Source of the DNA: Bacteroidales bacterium
Lineage (GTDB): Bacteria > Bacteroidota > Bacteroidia > Bacteroidales > F082
Reading direction: 5' to 3'
NCBI GenBank assembly: GCA_029983675.1
Contig: JASBYY010000047.1
Location: 1-21,841 of the forward strand
Length of the DNA: 21,841 nucleotides
Both the position numbers and the translations under genes were made by a program. Positions 7,386 to 16,319 of this stretch are shown here, piece after piece; the first letter of the stretch is position 1, and the number at the start of each line of letters is the position of its first letter. The notes under the pieces were generated by a model, which searched no databases, was not told where the DNA came from, and saw only the letters and a list, made by a program, of their open reading frames with translations.

Positions 7386-8819
7386 CTAATTATCCAATCG
7401 GTAAAACACAAAATCGCCATCCTTATAGACCATCGGCTTATCAAGGGTGAAATCCGGAGCCGTATGCAAATCGACGCACACAAAACGGCAGCCTTTTTCT
7501 ATCGCTTTGTCAAGATATTCCGCATTTTGAATGTTCGCCTCGTTAGTATTCCAACCCTTGCGATGCGACAAATACATCATTTGCTGGTTGCCATTGCCGT
7601 TGACCATGATCAAATCATCGCGTTTCGTAACCTTGTCGGCCACCTCTTCCAGACGCAGTTTATACATCTGATCTTTGCGCAGAAAGAAATCATGCTGTTG
7701 ATTGGCTATCCCTTCCACGCAACCTATGAAAAGCAGCAGCCATGCCAACCATTTTCCGGACAGTTGCGACAGACCGTATCCGACGACAACCGCCATGGCC
7801 GGCACAATAGGAATTGAATAATAATTATGATGGTAGAAAAAGAATCCCGACTTTAAGATATAGACGATAAAAACCATAAACACCATGCCCAGTCCCAACA
7901 ACAGCCGGCGTTGCCTGCGAATGACGGCCATGACTATGCCCATCACAAAAACAACAAAAAACACATAACCGTTAAATGCGTCAAAATAAAAATTATCCAA
8001 AGTCTCAGGCAAATGGTTTGTAATGTCGGAAAATCCCTCCGACAATGATTTGCCAAGATTATACCAATGCCCTGATTCCGCCGACAGATGCGGGCACCAG
8101 ACAAAATACCACCACACGGTCAGTGCCACAGGAACTATCGTTGCCACCGACAATGCGACTCTGTGTTTGCATGGAAACGCTTTTACAAACACCGCCGGCA
8201 CCAAGAACACAAACCAAATGCCAGCCGGAATCTTGCTCAGCACGGCTAACGATCCGAAAAACAAGTAAAGTACAAGTCGCCACCATGCGCCCGTATCAAG
8301 GTATTTCACCGCAAAAAACAATGCGATGAAAGCCAATGAGATGCAATACGTATCGGGCATCATTTTCCGCGAAAACGAAAACCATATTGAACAGCCCAGT
8401 GCCAAAGTGGCAGCCAGCACCACACGTTCGTCGAAACGCAGCCTTCGAAGCAGCAAGGCGAAAAACAACAATCCAAACGAACTTACAATCAAGTTGATCA
8501 GCCTGCCGTACCAGTGCGCATACCCGAACACCCGCGCCACCAAAGCATGCAGGTAGTTCAGCGACGGAAACTCCATGCCAAAAACATCCGATCCGCCTTC
8601 CGATTCGTCAAGACGCGGATACAAAATATTCGCATCCGTTTCGTAGAAATTACGCGCTGCCATAAGCCCCGTACACTGCCGCCAGTTATGGCTTTTCTCC
8701 AAAGGCGGGTTGGTGATGCCTACCAATCGAATCAAGAAAAGCAACAGTATCCAAAACTCGGCACGTACCGCAAGCTGGCGGACGACAGTTATAATATGCC
8801 CGTTGCAACTTCTTTTCAT
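7386..8819 (-). CDS. GT39-type membrane glycosyltransferase, second copy
   Basis: This 477-residue GT-C membrane enzyme probably transfers a sugar from a polyprenyl-phosphate donor on the outer face of the inner membrane. After a first transmembrane segment (residues about 21-38), the catalytic first loop reads SHNWRQCTGLMAARNFYE, then NILYPRLDE and FGMEFPSLNYLHAL. This is the WRQ-type variant of the PMT/ArnT-like family, in place of the more common DE pair. About ten hydrophobic segments follow. A short soluble C-terminal domain (about residues 385-477) ends the protein. Its ATG overlaps the stop of the upstream glycosyltransferase (ATGA), so the two are translationally coupled. The acceptor is unknown. 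Confidence 0.82.
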   Translation of the reverse strand: MKRSCNGHIITVVRQLAVRAEFWILLLFLIRLVGITNPPLEKSHNWRQCTGLMAARNFYETDANILYPRLDESEGGSDVFGMEFPSLNYLHALVARVFGYAHWYGRLINLIVSSFGLLFFALLLRRLRFDERVVLAATLALGCSIWFSFSRKMMPDTYCISLAFIALFFAVKYLDTGAWWRLVLYLFFGSLAVLSKIPAGIWFVFLVPAVFVKAFPCKHRVALSVATIVPVALTVWWYFVWCPHLSAESGHWYNLGKSLSEGFSDITNHLPETLDNFYFDAFNGYVFFVVFVMGIVMAVIRRQRRLLLGLGMVFMVFIVYILKSGFFFYHHNYYSIPIVPAMAVVVGYGLSQLSGKWLAWLLLFIGCVEGIANQQHDFFLRKDQMYKLRLEEVADKVTKRDDLIMVNGNGNQQMMYLSHRKGWNTNEANIQNAEYLDKAIEKGCRFVCVDLHTAPDFTLDKPMVYKDGDFVFYRLDN

Positions 8820-10417
8820 TTCGTTTCCTTTTTCTTTTCGATGTTCTGCCTGATATTCGACTGCCCGTACAACAATCCTTTGCAGGCATACACATAAAAG
8901 TGTCGCACCTTACGGCCACCCCTCTCTATGTCAATGGTGCCAAGCAACTCGATGGTCTGGAATTTCTGCCATCGATAGGCCTCGTTCGGATCGGAGAAAT
9001 AGCGGCTGTCCGTAATAAACCAATAGTCGGCACCCGGCACAAATCCACCCTTTTTCTCGTTGGTCCACAAATACTTATGCAGGTTTCCGAGATAGCCATA
9101 TCCCAACACCTTCAGATGAAGCGGCCGCGCCACATAATAATCGACATGCGACAACGGGAACCACTTGTCACCCACAAAGCCGTCCTCGCGTTGCATCTCG
9201 CCCTTGGCAAGCATTTCACCGCGAAACTGTGCGAACTTTTCTCCCAGCTGCCGCCAGCCGTACATGTCGAGTGTAAAGTCGTCCTTGCCAAGATACTGAT
9301 CGGCTTCTTCGTGACGGTCGAGTGGGATAAAACCTGTCTTGATTTCGGCAACGCCTACCGTCAAAATCAGCAACAGCAACGACAAGGCAGCCACAATGAA
9401 AGGGGGTATTTTGACTTTTCCGTCAGCGATCCGGTTCTTTTCGCCCAGCCAACCTGCGCCAAGCAGGATAAGCATGACATAAGCCGGCGAATTCCAATGG
9501 GGCAGGATTGGCCGCGTCAGCGAAAACAACAAAAACAGCGCAAGCATAGGCAAGGCGACACAAAGTATCAGCCGTTGCGCCATTTTGTTCACAAAACGCT
9601 TTTTTCGCGCCACTGCAATAAGAGCTACCACAACCAAGACAATATTCACCGGATTGTTATAGAAAAACTCTCCAGCCAATTCCGTTGTAAAACTATTCCA
9701 TTGCAATCCTCCTGACAGCCCCACCCTATCACCATGAAAATCAAAGCTCACAAAGGCATTCTGCATGTTCCATATCAGAATGGGCAGACAGCACAACCCC
9801 GAAAGCAGCACGCTAAGGTAAAGCCACGGATTATTAAGATGTTTCCTGTTGAAAATCAATATATATAGAGCCACGCCCACCCACAAAAATACGCCCGTAT
9901 ATTTCGAAAGCATGGACAGACCTGCAAACAAACCCGCCCAAAGCAAAGCCATATTTTTGGGATGTTCCGCCTTAAAGAAACGCACAAACTGCCAGAAAGC
10001 AAGCAGCCAAAACAGCATCATGGGCGTATCGGGCATGATGAACACACCTGTGATGACAAAGGCATACACGGAAGCCGTGTATAGCAGTGCGGCATAAAGC
10101 CCTGTCTGTGCATCTTTGATTTCCTTACCGATACGGAACATCACATACGTGCAACCCGTCATCAGCACGACAGATGCCAAACGAATGAAGAACTCACTGT
10201 CAAACAACAGGTTAAAGCTAAAAAGCTGTATCATCCAACCCACCATAGGCGGATGGTCGAAATGGCTCCAATCCGGATAAAGGGCGTAGGTCCAGTAATA
10301 CACCTCGTCATTACTAAACTCCATGAAAGCAGCGAGAAAACCTCGAATGACAGCACTGAGTATCAGCAACAGCCATAGCACCCTATTGATATGTTTTTCT
10401 TCATTCCGAAGCTGCAT
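8816..10417 (-). CDS. GT39-type membrane glycosyltransferase (ArnT/PMT-like), first copy
   Basis: This 533-residue polytopic GT-C glycosyltransferase has the expected first-loop motif SNDEVYYWTYAL, with the acidic pair at residues 37-38, and FDHPPMVGW at 53-61. Both are typical of the PMT_2/ArnT-like family that uses lipid-linked sugar donors. About eleven hydrophobic segments precede a C-terminal soluble domain (about residues 365-520), which fits the architecture of ArnT relatives. It overlaps the PHP-domain gene upstream by 17 bases and the next glycosyltransferase by 4, so the three form one translationally coupled unit. The likely role is modification of lipid A, teichuronic or other envelope glycans, but sugar and acceptor cannot be read from the sequence. 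Confidence 0.85.
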   Translation of the reverse strand: MQLRNEEKHINRVLWLLLILSAVIRGFLAAFMEFSNDEVYYWTYALYPDWSHFDHPPMVGWMIQLFSFNLLFDSEFFIRLASVVLMTGCTYVMFRIGKEIKDAQTGLYAALLYTASVYAFVITGVFIMPDTPMMLFWLLAFWQFVRFFKAEHPKNMALLWAGLFAGLSMLSKYTGVFLWVGVALYILIFNRKHLNNPWLYLSVLLSGLCCLPILIWNMQNAFVSFDFHGDRVGLSGGLQWNSFTTELAGEFFYNNPVNIVLVVVALIAVARKKRFVNKMAQRLILCVALPMLALFLLFSLTRPILPHWNSPAYVMLILLGAGWLGEKNRIADGKVKIPPFIVAALSLLLLILTVGVAEIKTGFIPLDRHEEADQYLGKDDFTLDMYGWRQLGEKFAQFRGEMLAKGEMQREDGFVGDKWFPLSHVDYYVARPLHLKVLGYGYLGNLHKYLWTNEKKGGFVPGADYWFITDSRYFSDPNEAYRWQKFQTIELLGTIDIERGGRKVRHFYVYACKGLLYGQSNIRQNIEKKKETK

Positions 10418-11630
10418 GGGTCTTTTTTGTATTGAGCTTTCTCACGATTGCACGAATAATGACAAACACCATAAAGGCATACACGAGCCACAAAAAACCG
10501 GTACGAAACCAGTTGATACTATCGAGGCGTTCATCCACAGGGACAGGATCCGGATGGCGGGTAACAGGATTCAAGTAGAAGAAAGTCTGCTTGGGCAACT
10601 GCAGGTTGGTGCGCACGTATTGGTCTTCGGGTTGAATGACATAATAAGCCTGCCGGACATTCTCCTGCGTGGCAAGCACTCTGCCGCCTTGACCGATAAA
10701 TTCAGCTTTCTCGATAACATCGGAGGTCTCCACAAAAAGCGTGTCGCCGACAAGCTCGCAACGGGTCAAATGTGGCAGTTGCAGAATATTCTCCACCTTG
10801 ACCTCAAACGGCTCATTATAATAGATGTAAAAGTTCACACCGTAAGCATTACCATTTTCCAAGGCACTGTAAACCTGTTCCGGAGTCATGTCTGCCGTAT
10901 TAATCATGGTAAAACACTTCCCGATTTCATTCGGATTCAACACATTATGCGTATCATCATCACCAACGATATACACTCGGTGGCCGTTGGACAACGCCAT
11001 GTCCCAATGTTCAAACGAAAATCCGAACGGATTGATCACTTCAAGTAGGCGGTAATTGCTCAAATACTTCATGTCTCGCACCTTGTATCCCATTGTAAAT
11101 GAGGCATGTGCAGGAACGGCAAAACGTCCACGTTTCCCCAGCTGGTTGAGCATATTCTGTTTCGTGCTTAGGTTTTGCACGAAAGGATAGTCGATGTGCC
11201 ACACTTTTTCCGCCCCAATACAAAGCTGATGGGTCTTTCTGATCAGGCCATAACCGTGTTCATAGCCAGGTATGTAGTCGGGTTGGTCGCAACGGTGCCT
11301 GTTGATACTCATATAGTCTGAAATGCCATAATGGTCATACCCCATACGCTGGTACATGCTGTCAATATCGTTTTCGGTACTGTGACGACCATCGGTAATA
11401 CCCAGATATTTGCGCGAATGACAATGAAAGTTGTAGCGTTTCCAGTGGTCGGGATTCATGTCCTGATATGGATTGTAAAGGTACGTCCCCGCAAAGGGTT
11501 TCGGCTCGCGGAAACTGTAGCTTGGACAAGCGAAATAGACAAACAGGTAAAACAACAGCAACAGCCCGATAAAAGAAGTAAGTGCAATCAGCACGATACG
11601 CAAAAAACGATTCCGTATGTTTTTATACAT
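10401..11630 (-). CDS. membrane-anchored PHP-domain protein (putative metal-dependent phosphoesterase)
   Basis: This 409-residue protein has an N-terminal transmembrane anchor (residues about 10-34), an extracytoplasmic catalytic region and a C-terminal transmembrane segment (about 375-396) with a basic tail. The middle has PHP-type metal ligands: HCH at 69-71, D105 in GISDY, H125 near YEHGYG, H175 in VPAHASF, and GDDDTHNV at 223-230. This fits a PHP hydrolase facing the periplasm, most likely acting on a phosphate ester or phospholipid-linked substrate. It is the first gene of the operon with two glycosyltransferases, overlapping the next by 17 bases. A lipid-linked sugar donor or product would be a natural substrate, which is inference. 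All expected metal ligands seem present. Confidence 0.75.
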   Translation of the reverse strand: MYKNIRNRFLRIVLIALTSFIGLLLLFYLFVYFACPSYSFREPKPFAGTYLYNPYQDMNPDHWKRYNFHCHSRKYLGITDGRHSTENDIDSMYQRMGYDHYGISDYMSINRHRCDQPDYIPGYEHGYGLIRKTHQLCIGAEKVWHIDYPFVQNLSTKQNMLNQLGKRGRFAVPAHASFTMGYKVRDMKYLSNYRLLEVINPFGFSFEHWDMALSNGHRVYIVGDDDTHNVLNPNEIGKCFTMINTADMTPEQVYSALENGNAYGVNFYIYYNEPFEVKVENILQLPHLTRCELVGDTLFVETSDVIEKAEFIGQGGRVLATQENVRQAYYVIQPEDQYVRTNLQLPKQTFFYLNPVTRHPDPVPVDERLDSINWFRTGFLWLVYAFMVFVIIRAIVRKLNTKKTHAASE

Positions 11631-11649
11631 AAAAAATTATTTTAAACTG

Positions 11650-11657
11650 CAAAAATA
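11650..11657 (-). promoter_or_regulatory. -7 box of the PHP/GT39 operon
   Basis: On the minus strand TATTTTTG matches TAnnTTTG exactly, 20 bases before the ATG at 11630. It shares the 248-base divergent region with the suf promoter. A -33 element at the right spacing is not evident. Confidence 0.45.
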
Positions 11658-11835
11658 GCATTTTTTTGTCAAGAGCCGATTTCAAGCCTTTCCCATCATG
11701 AAACAGCACAAGATGGCGGCAGATGAAAAACCTTTTTTCTACTGTCTTTCGGCAAAAACATGCTGTATATCCGCCATTTTGCTAACAACGCATTTTTCAT
11801 CTGTTTTTTCCATTCCGTTTCCCCGAAAAAATGCT

Positions 11836-11843
11836 TATTTTTG
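11836..11843 (+). promoter_or_regulatory. -7 box of the suf operon
   Basis: TATTTTTG matches TAnnTTTG exactly and lies 36 bases before the sufB ATG chosen at 11879. The longer open frame beginning at 11831 would place its start codon inside this promoter, which argues for 11879. I see no clear regulator site such as an IscR-like palindrome. Confidence 0.45.
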
Positions 11844-11878
11844 CCCAAAATTTGATAAGAATAGCAAATCAGAACATC

Positions 11879-13330
11879 ATGGACACAGCTCCACAGAATA
11901 ATATCATCAACGAAGTCACAAACAAGGAATACGAGTACGGTTTTGTAACCGATATCGAAACCGATTTTGTGCCAAAAGGCCTGAATGAAGACATTGTCAG
12001 GCTGATTTCGAGAAAAAAAGAAGAACCGGAATGGCTGCTTGATTTCAGGTTGAAAGCTTTCCGCCACTGGTTGACATTGAAACAGCCCAACTGGGGTCAC
12101 TTGCACTTGCCGCAAATTGATTATCAGGACATCATCTACTATGCCGCCCCGAAAAAACGCAGCGAGAAACAAAGTTTGGACGAGGTTGACCCTGAACTGT
12201 TGGCCACCTTCGACAAGCTCGGCATTTCGCTCGACGAACAAAAAAGGCTCTCCGGCGTGGCCGTGGACGCCGTCATGGACAGCACTTCGGTGAAGACCAC
12301 CTTCCAAGACACGCTGTCGAAACACGGCATCATCTTCATGTCGTTCAGCGAAGCCGTGAAAAACCATCCCGATTTAGTACGCAAACACTTAGGTACCGTG
12401 GTGCCCTACACCGACAATTTCTTTGCAGCGTTGAACTCCGCTGTTTTCAGCGACGGTTCGTTCTGCTACATCCCCAAAGGCGTGCGCTGTCCCTTGGAAC
12501 TCTCCACCTATTTCCGCATCAATGCGGCCAACACGGGACAGTTTGAACGCACCCTCATCGTGGCCGAGGAAGGTGCCTACGTGAGTTACATGGAAGGCTG
12601 CACCGCTCCGCAACGCGATGAGAACCAGCTACACGCCGCCATCGTTGAAATCATTGCCGAAACCGATGCCGAAGTCAAATACTCCACCGTTCAAAACTGG
12701 TACCCCGGCGACAAGAACGGTAAAGGCGGCGTTTACAACCTGGTGACCAAGCGCGGATTGTGCCGTGGCGACCGCTCCAAGATTTCGTGGACGCAGGTAG
12801 AGACAGGATCGGCCATCACTTGGAAATATCCGGGGTGCATCCTGAAAGGCGACCATTCCGTCGGTGAGTTTTACTCCGTAGCAGTGACCAACAACTATCA
12901 GGAAGCCGACACCGGCACCAAGATGATACATTTGGGCAAAAACACCCGCAGCACCATCATCTCGAAAGGCATCTCGTCCGGGCACAGCCAAAACAGCTAC
13001 CGCGGCTTAGTACGTGTGGCCCCCAACGCCATCAACGCACGCAATTACTCGCAATGCGATTCGCTGCTTCTCGGCGACCAATGCGGCGCCCACACTTGGC
13101 CTTACGTCCAATGCGGCAACGAATCGAGCATACTCGAACACGAAGCCACCACCTCGAAAATATCCGAAGACCAGCTTTTCTACTGCCAGCAACGCGGCAT
13201 CCCGACAGAAAAAGCCATCGGACTGATTGTCAACGGATATGCCAAAGACGTGTTGAACAAATTGCCCATGGAGTTTGCCGTGGAAGCACAGAAGTTGCTG
13301 TCCATCACATTGGAGGGAAGCGTGGGATAA
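11879..13330 (+). CDS. sufB: Fe-S cluster assembly scaffold protein SufB
   Basis: SufB is the scaffold on which Fe-S clusters are built by the cytoplasmic SufBCD complex. I take the ATG at 11879, giving 483 residues. An upstream in-frame ATG at 11831 would overlap the promoter box and add an unconserved extension. Hallmarks are DGSFCYIPKGVRCPLELS near residues 192-209, SYMEGCTAP at 236-244, and NARNYSQCDSLLLGDQCGAHTWPY from about 386. SKISEDQLFYCQQRGI lies toward the C-terminus. The length and motifs match full-length SufB. It leads a sufB-sufC-sufD operon with 49 bases to sufC. No sufS or sufE is visible nearby. Confidence 0.96.
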   Translation: MDTAPQNNIINEVTNKEYEYGFVTDIETDFVPKGLNEDIVRLISRKKEEPEWLLDFRLKAFRHWLTLKQPNWGHLHLPQIDYQDIIYYAAPKKRSEKQSLDEVDPELLATFDKLGISLDEQKRLSGVAVDAVMDSTSVKTTFQDTLSKHGIIFMSFSEAVKNHPDLVRKHLGTVVPYTDNFFAALNSAVFSDGSFCYIPKGVRCPLELSTYFRINAANTGQFERTLIVAEEGAYVSYMEGCTAPQRDENQLHAAIVEIIAETDAEVKYSTVQNWYPGDKNGKGGVYNLVTKRGLCRGDRSKISWTQVETGSAITWKYPGCILKGDHSVGEFYSVAVTNNYQEADTGTKMIHLGKNTRSTIISKGISSGHSQNSYRGLVRVAPNAINARNYSQCDSLLLGDQCGAHTWPYVQCGNESSILEHEATTSKISEDQLFYCQQRGIPTEKAIGLIVNGYAKDVLNKLPMEFAVEAQKLLSITLEGSVG

Positions 13331-13379
13331 GAGAATACAAAAAACACAAACACACATTTACTTAGAAAAACACATCGTC

Positions 13380-14132
13380 ATGTTACTCAATATCAAAAAC
13401 CTGCATGTCTCTATCGGAGGCAAGGAAATCCTGAAAGGACTGAACCTCGGTGTCAACGAAGGCGAAATACACGCCATCATGGGACCCAATGGCACAGGAA
13501 AGAGCACCTTAGCCGCCGCCATTACGGGTCGCGAGGGCTACGAAATTACCGAAGGCGAAATCTGGTACAAAGGCAAGAACATTGTCGGCATGTCGCCCGA
13601 TGATCGCGCCAACGAAGGCATTTTCCTCAGCTTCCAATACCCTGTAGAAATTCCCGGCGTAAGCATACAAAACTTCATGCGCACCGCCATCAACGCCAAG
13701 CGCGAATACAACGGACAAGCACCCATCCCGACCGTCGATTTCTTGAAGATGATGAAAGAAAAGCAAGCCATGGTTGAAATCACCGAGAAGTTGCAAAACC
13801 GTTTTGTCAACGTGGGATTCTCCGGCGGCGAGAAAAAGAAAAACGAGATTTTCCAAATGGCCATGCTTGAACCGAGCCTTGCCATCCTCGACGAGACCGA
13901 CTCTGGCCTTGACATCGATGCCCTGCGCATCGTCGCCAACGGTGTGAACCACTTGCACCGCCCCGACAACGCCTTTGTCGTCATCACCCACTACCAGCGC
14001 CTGCTCGACTATATCGTTCCCGACTTTGTCCATGTGATGTATGATGGTCGCATTGTGAAATCGGGCGGCAAAAACCTTGCCCTTGAATTAGAGGAAAAAG
14101 GCTACGAATGGATTAAGGAATCGAACTTGTAA
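13380..14132 (+). CDS. sufC: Fe-S cluster assembly ATPase SufC
   Basis: SufC is the ABC-type ATPase that drives conformational change in the SufBCD scaffold. It is 250 residues long. The ATG at 13380 starts MLLNIKNLHV, the normal N-terminus; the open frame reaches back to 13275 but that part overlaps sufB. Walker A is GPNGTGKST (35-43), the ABC signature is FSGGEKKKNE (147-156), Walker B is LAILDETDSGLD (167-178), and the switch histidine is H204 in VITHYQRLL. The SGGEKKKNE signature and the DETDSGLDIDAL stretch are specific to SufC among ABC ATPases. The gene lies 49 bases after sufB and 10 bases before sufD. Confidence 0.97.
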   Translation: MLLNIKNLHVSIGGKEILKGLNLGVNEGEIHAIMGPNGTGKSTLAAAITGREGYEITEGEIWYKGKNIVGMSPDDRANEGIFLSFQYPVEIPGVSIQNFMRTAINAKREYNGQAPIPTVDFLKMMKEKQAMVEITEKLQNRFVNVGFSGGEKKKNEIFQMAMLEPSLAILDETDSGLDIDALRIVANGVNHLHRPDNAFVVITHYQRLLDYIVPDFVHVMYDGRIVKSGGKNLALELEEKGYEWIKESNL

Positions 14133-14142
14133 AAGCCGCTGT

Positions 14143-15549
14143 ATGATGAAAGACAACGACAACAACAGCGGAATCGTGCAGCAACAGCTTCTCGACTTTT
14201 ATAAGTCGAACGAAGCGGCTATCTGTGCCGATGACACTCCCAAGGTGCGTGTGCTACGCAACAACGCCTTGCAACGCTTTCAAGACTTCGGTTTCCCGAA
14301 TGCCAAGATGGAAAACTGGCGCAACTCAAAAATCATCAACGCGCTGCACGGCAACTTCCGGATGCCTGCCCTTGATGAAAAACACAGCGAAGCCAAGCCC
14401 TTTAGTTGCGAACTTTGTGACATGGACACCGAAATCATCATGTTGGTGAATGGCGTTTTCTCCGGCGAGACCTCCCTGAAGAAGTACGACAACGGCATGG
14501 TCATCGGCAGCACCCGCACCGCTATGAAAGCCCGCCCCGACCTCTTCGACCGCTATTTCGGCACCACCATGCCCGCGGAAACCAATGGGTTTTACGATGT
14601 CAACACGGCTTTGTGGCATGACGGTTATTTCGTATATGTGCCGAAAAATGTAGCGGCGGAACGCCCTGTGCAGGTTATCAAGCTCATCGACAACGAATCG
14701 AATCCGTTTGTACAAACCCGCAACCTCATCATCCTTGAAGACAATGCCAGCCTTCAACTGATTGACTGCGACGATTCGTTCAACCAACAGTCGAGCCTCA
14801 TCAACGCCTTTACCGAAATCGTGATCGGCGACAATGCCAGCCTCGACAAATACAAGCTGCAAAACATCAACGACAACACCTCGCTCCTGAACTCCAACAG
14901 CATCAGGCAATTCGGCAACAGCCGGTTCCGGTCGAACACCATCAGTTTCAACGGGGGCATGATACGCAACAATATCCACGTTGCCTTAGATGCGGAAGGT
15001 GCCGAGGCACAGGTTTACGGCTTGTATCTCATGGACAAGCACCAACATATCGACAACTACCTGAAAGTGAACCACAAGGTGCCCAACTGCACGAGTTTTG
15101 AAAAGTTCAAAGGCATCCTCGACGACGAAGCCTCTGCCGTTTTCAACGGACATGTATATGTGGCACCGGGAGCACAAAAGACCAATGCACAGCAAAACAA
15201 CAGCAACATCATTCTGACACCGAAAGCGAAAATCGATGCCAAACCCTTCCTCGAAATCTATGCCGACGACGTGAAATGTGCCCATGGCACTTCCACCGGC
15301 CAACTCGATCAGGAAGCCATGTTTTACATGCAGCAACGCGGCATCAGCAAAGCCAACGCCCGCATGTTACTCATGTACGCCTTTGCCGCCGAAATCAGCA
15401 ATCACATCGCTATTCCGGCCATGCAGGAACGCATCGACGATATGATCAAACGCCGTTTGCGCGGCGAACTGTCAAGCTGCGACAACTGTGTACTGCGGTG
15501 CAGCCACCCGAAGGAATACCATTTCGAGATCGACGAGAACAAACTGTAA
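14143..15549 (+). CDS. sufD: Fe-S cluster assembly protein SufD
   Basis: SufD is the SufB paralogue that completes the SufBC2D complex and is needed for iron entry. It is 468 residues long. The C-terminal half carries the beta-helix core with the characteristic stretches FNGHVYVAPGAQKTNAQQNN, DAKPFLEIYADDVKCAHG and DQEAMFYMQQRGI. The N-terminal half is variable, as usual for SufD, but has the NAKMENWRNS segment near residues 48-57, which corresponds to the common E.WRyT motif. The start is one of two adjacent ATG codons (14143 or 14146). Its C-terminus has a CDNCVLRCSHP stretch with three cysteines, which I note without assigning a role. It ends the suf operon; no intrinsic terminator with a T-run follows. 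Confidence 0.94.
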   Translation: MMKDNDNNSGIVQQQLLDFYKSNEAAICADDTPKVRVLRNNALQRFQDFGFPNAKMENWRNSKIINALHGNFRMPALDEKHSEAKPFSCELCDMDTEIIMLVNGVFSGETSLKKYDNGMVIGSTRTAMKARPDLFDRYFGTTMPAETNGFYDVNTALWHDGYFVYVPKNVAAERPVQVIKLIDNESNPFVQTRNLIILEDNASLQLIDCDDSFNQQSSLINAFTEIVIGDNASLDKYKLQNINDNTSLLNSNSIRQFGNSRFRSNTISFNGGMIRNNIHVALDAEGAEAQVYGLYLMDKHQHIDNYLKVNHKVPNCTSFEKFKGILDDEASAVFNGHVYVAPGAQKTNAQQNNSNIILTPKAKIDAKPFLEIYADDVKCAHGTSTGQLDQEAMFYMQQRGISKANARMLLMYAFAAEISNHIAIPAMQERIDDMIKRRLRGELSSCDNCVLRCSHPKEYHFEIDENKL

Positions 15550-15643
15550 AAACGGCAATATCACCTTCGAAAGGAAATACCTAATTACGAGAATAGATCA
15601 TTCTATTTGTGAAACTGTCGATGAGGAGTTTTTGAATCAGGTC

Positions 15644-15676
15644 CGGTATAATGATGTTCATCATGACTGTATACCG
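15644..15676. repeat. bulged inverted repeat between sufD and recX
   Basis: CGGTATA (15644-15650) pairs with TATACCG (15670-15676), and the adjacent ATGATG (15651-15656) pairs with CATCAT (15659-15664). Together they form a 13-bp stem with one 5-base bulge. It lies in the 249-base gap between two convergent genes. It has no T-tract. I see no gene in this gap. Confidence 0.45.
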
Positions 15677-15798
15677 ATAAGGGGATTGTGGATAATGATG
15701 AAAGTTGGGCGGGGACTTGGTAAAGGGTTTATTCGGCTCCCGTGCAAGCGTGTGGCAATTCCCATCACCGCGACACCAAGCCAAGCAGCCGCACCTTT

Positions 15799-16272
15799 TC
15801 AAATGATTTCTTTCAGCACTTCCCAGACCGTGGCTGGTTCGAAACCTTTTTGTATGGCAAACCTTGCCAATTTCTGTCTGGTCTCAAAATCGTTAGCGGC
15901 TTTCACGGTCTTGGCACGTAAAATCTGCTCAAGTCGCTGACGGTACAAAGTGTCATCGATTTCAGCCAGTGCCTCGGCAATGCTCGTTTCGTCAATACCT
16001 TTGAGTCTGAGCTGGTAACGAATCTTATTCAAGCCCCAGCCGCTTTGGTTGATTTTGCCCCGCACAAAGCTCCCGACATAACGCCGGTCATCGACAAAGC
16101 GGTTGTCAAGCAAGTATTCGAATAGCTGTTGCCGCTCATTATCCGAAAGGCCAAACGACATCAACTTCTCCTTCACTTCCTTAGTGCAGCGTTCCTGATA
16201 GCCGCAGTACCGCACCATCTTATCAAGCACCTGATCCGCCGAAAGGGGTTTTGTCACATCTTTACGCCTCAT
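15799..16272 (-). CDS. recX: RecX family regulatory protein
   Basis: RecX binds RecA filaments in the cytoplasm and limits recombinase activity. From the ATG at 16272 the product is 157 residues and begins MRRKDVTKP. A TTG at 16323 overlaps the upstream stop and would add 17 residues, but the ATG form matches family lengths better. The three-helix repeats are recognisable: MVRYCGYQERCTKEVKEKL, then YLLDNRFVDDRRYVGSFVRG, then GLNKIRYQLRLKGI, the segment most typical of RecX. A final repeat (ETRQKLARFAIQKGF) completes the fold. It is the last gene of an operon behind the EIIC-like membrane protein. recA is not in the window. Confidence 0.88.
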   Translation of the reverse strand: MRRKDVTKPLSADQVLDKMVRYCGYQERCTKEVKEKLMSFGLSDNERQQLFEYLLDNRFVDDRRYVGSFVRGKINQSGWGLNKIRYQLRLKGIDETSIAEALAEIDDTLYRQRLEQILRAKTVKAANDFETRQKLARFAIQKGFEPATVWEVLKEII

Positions 16273-16319
16273 AACCGAATTGTTACTTGAACAAAATGCC
16301 TGCTTGGGGCGGTCCGTTG

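Noticed and set aside
8900..9715. 271-codon plus-strand open frame
   Set aside because: It is antisense to the first GT39 gene and shows no domain; it mirrors that gene's codon pattern.
15581..15802. 73-codon minus-strand open frame after recX
   Set aside because: It has no recognisable domain and covers the bulged hairpin. It starts inside the 3' end of recX. Not enough evidence for a gene.
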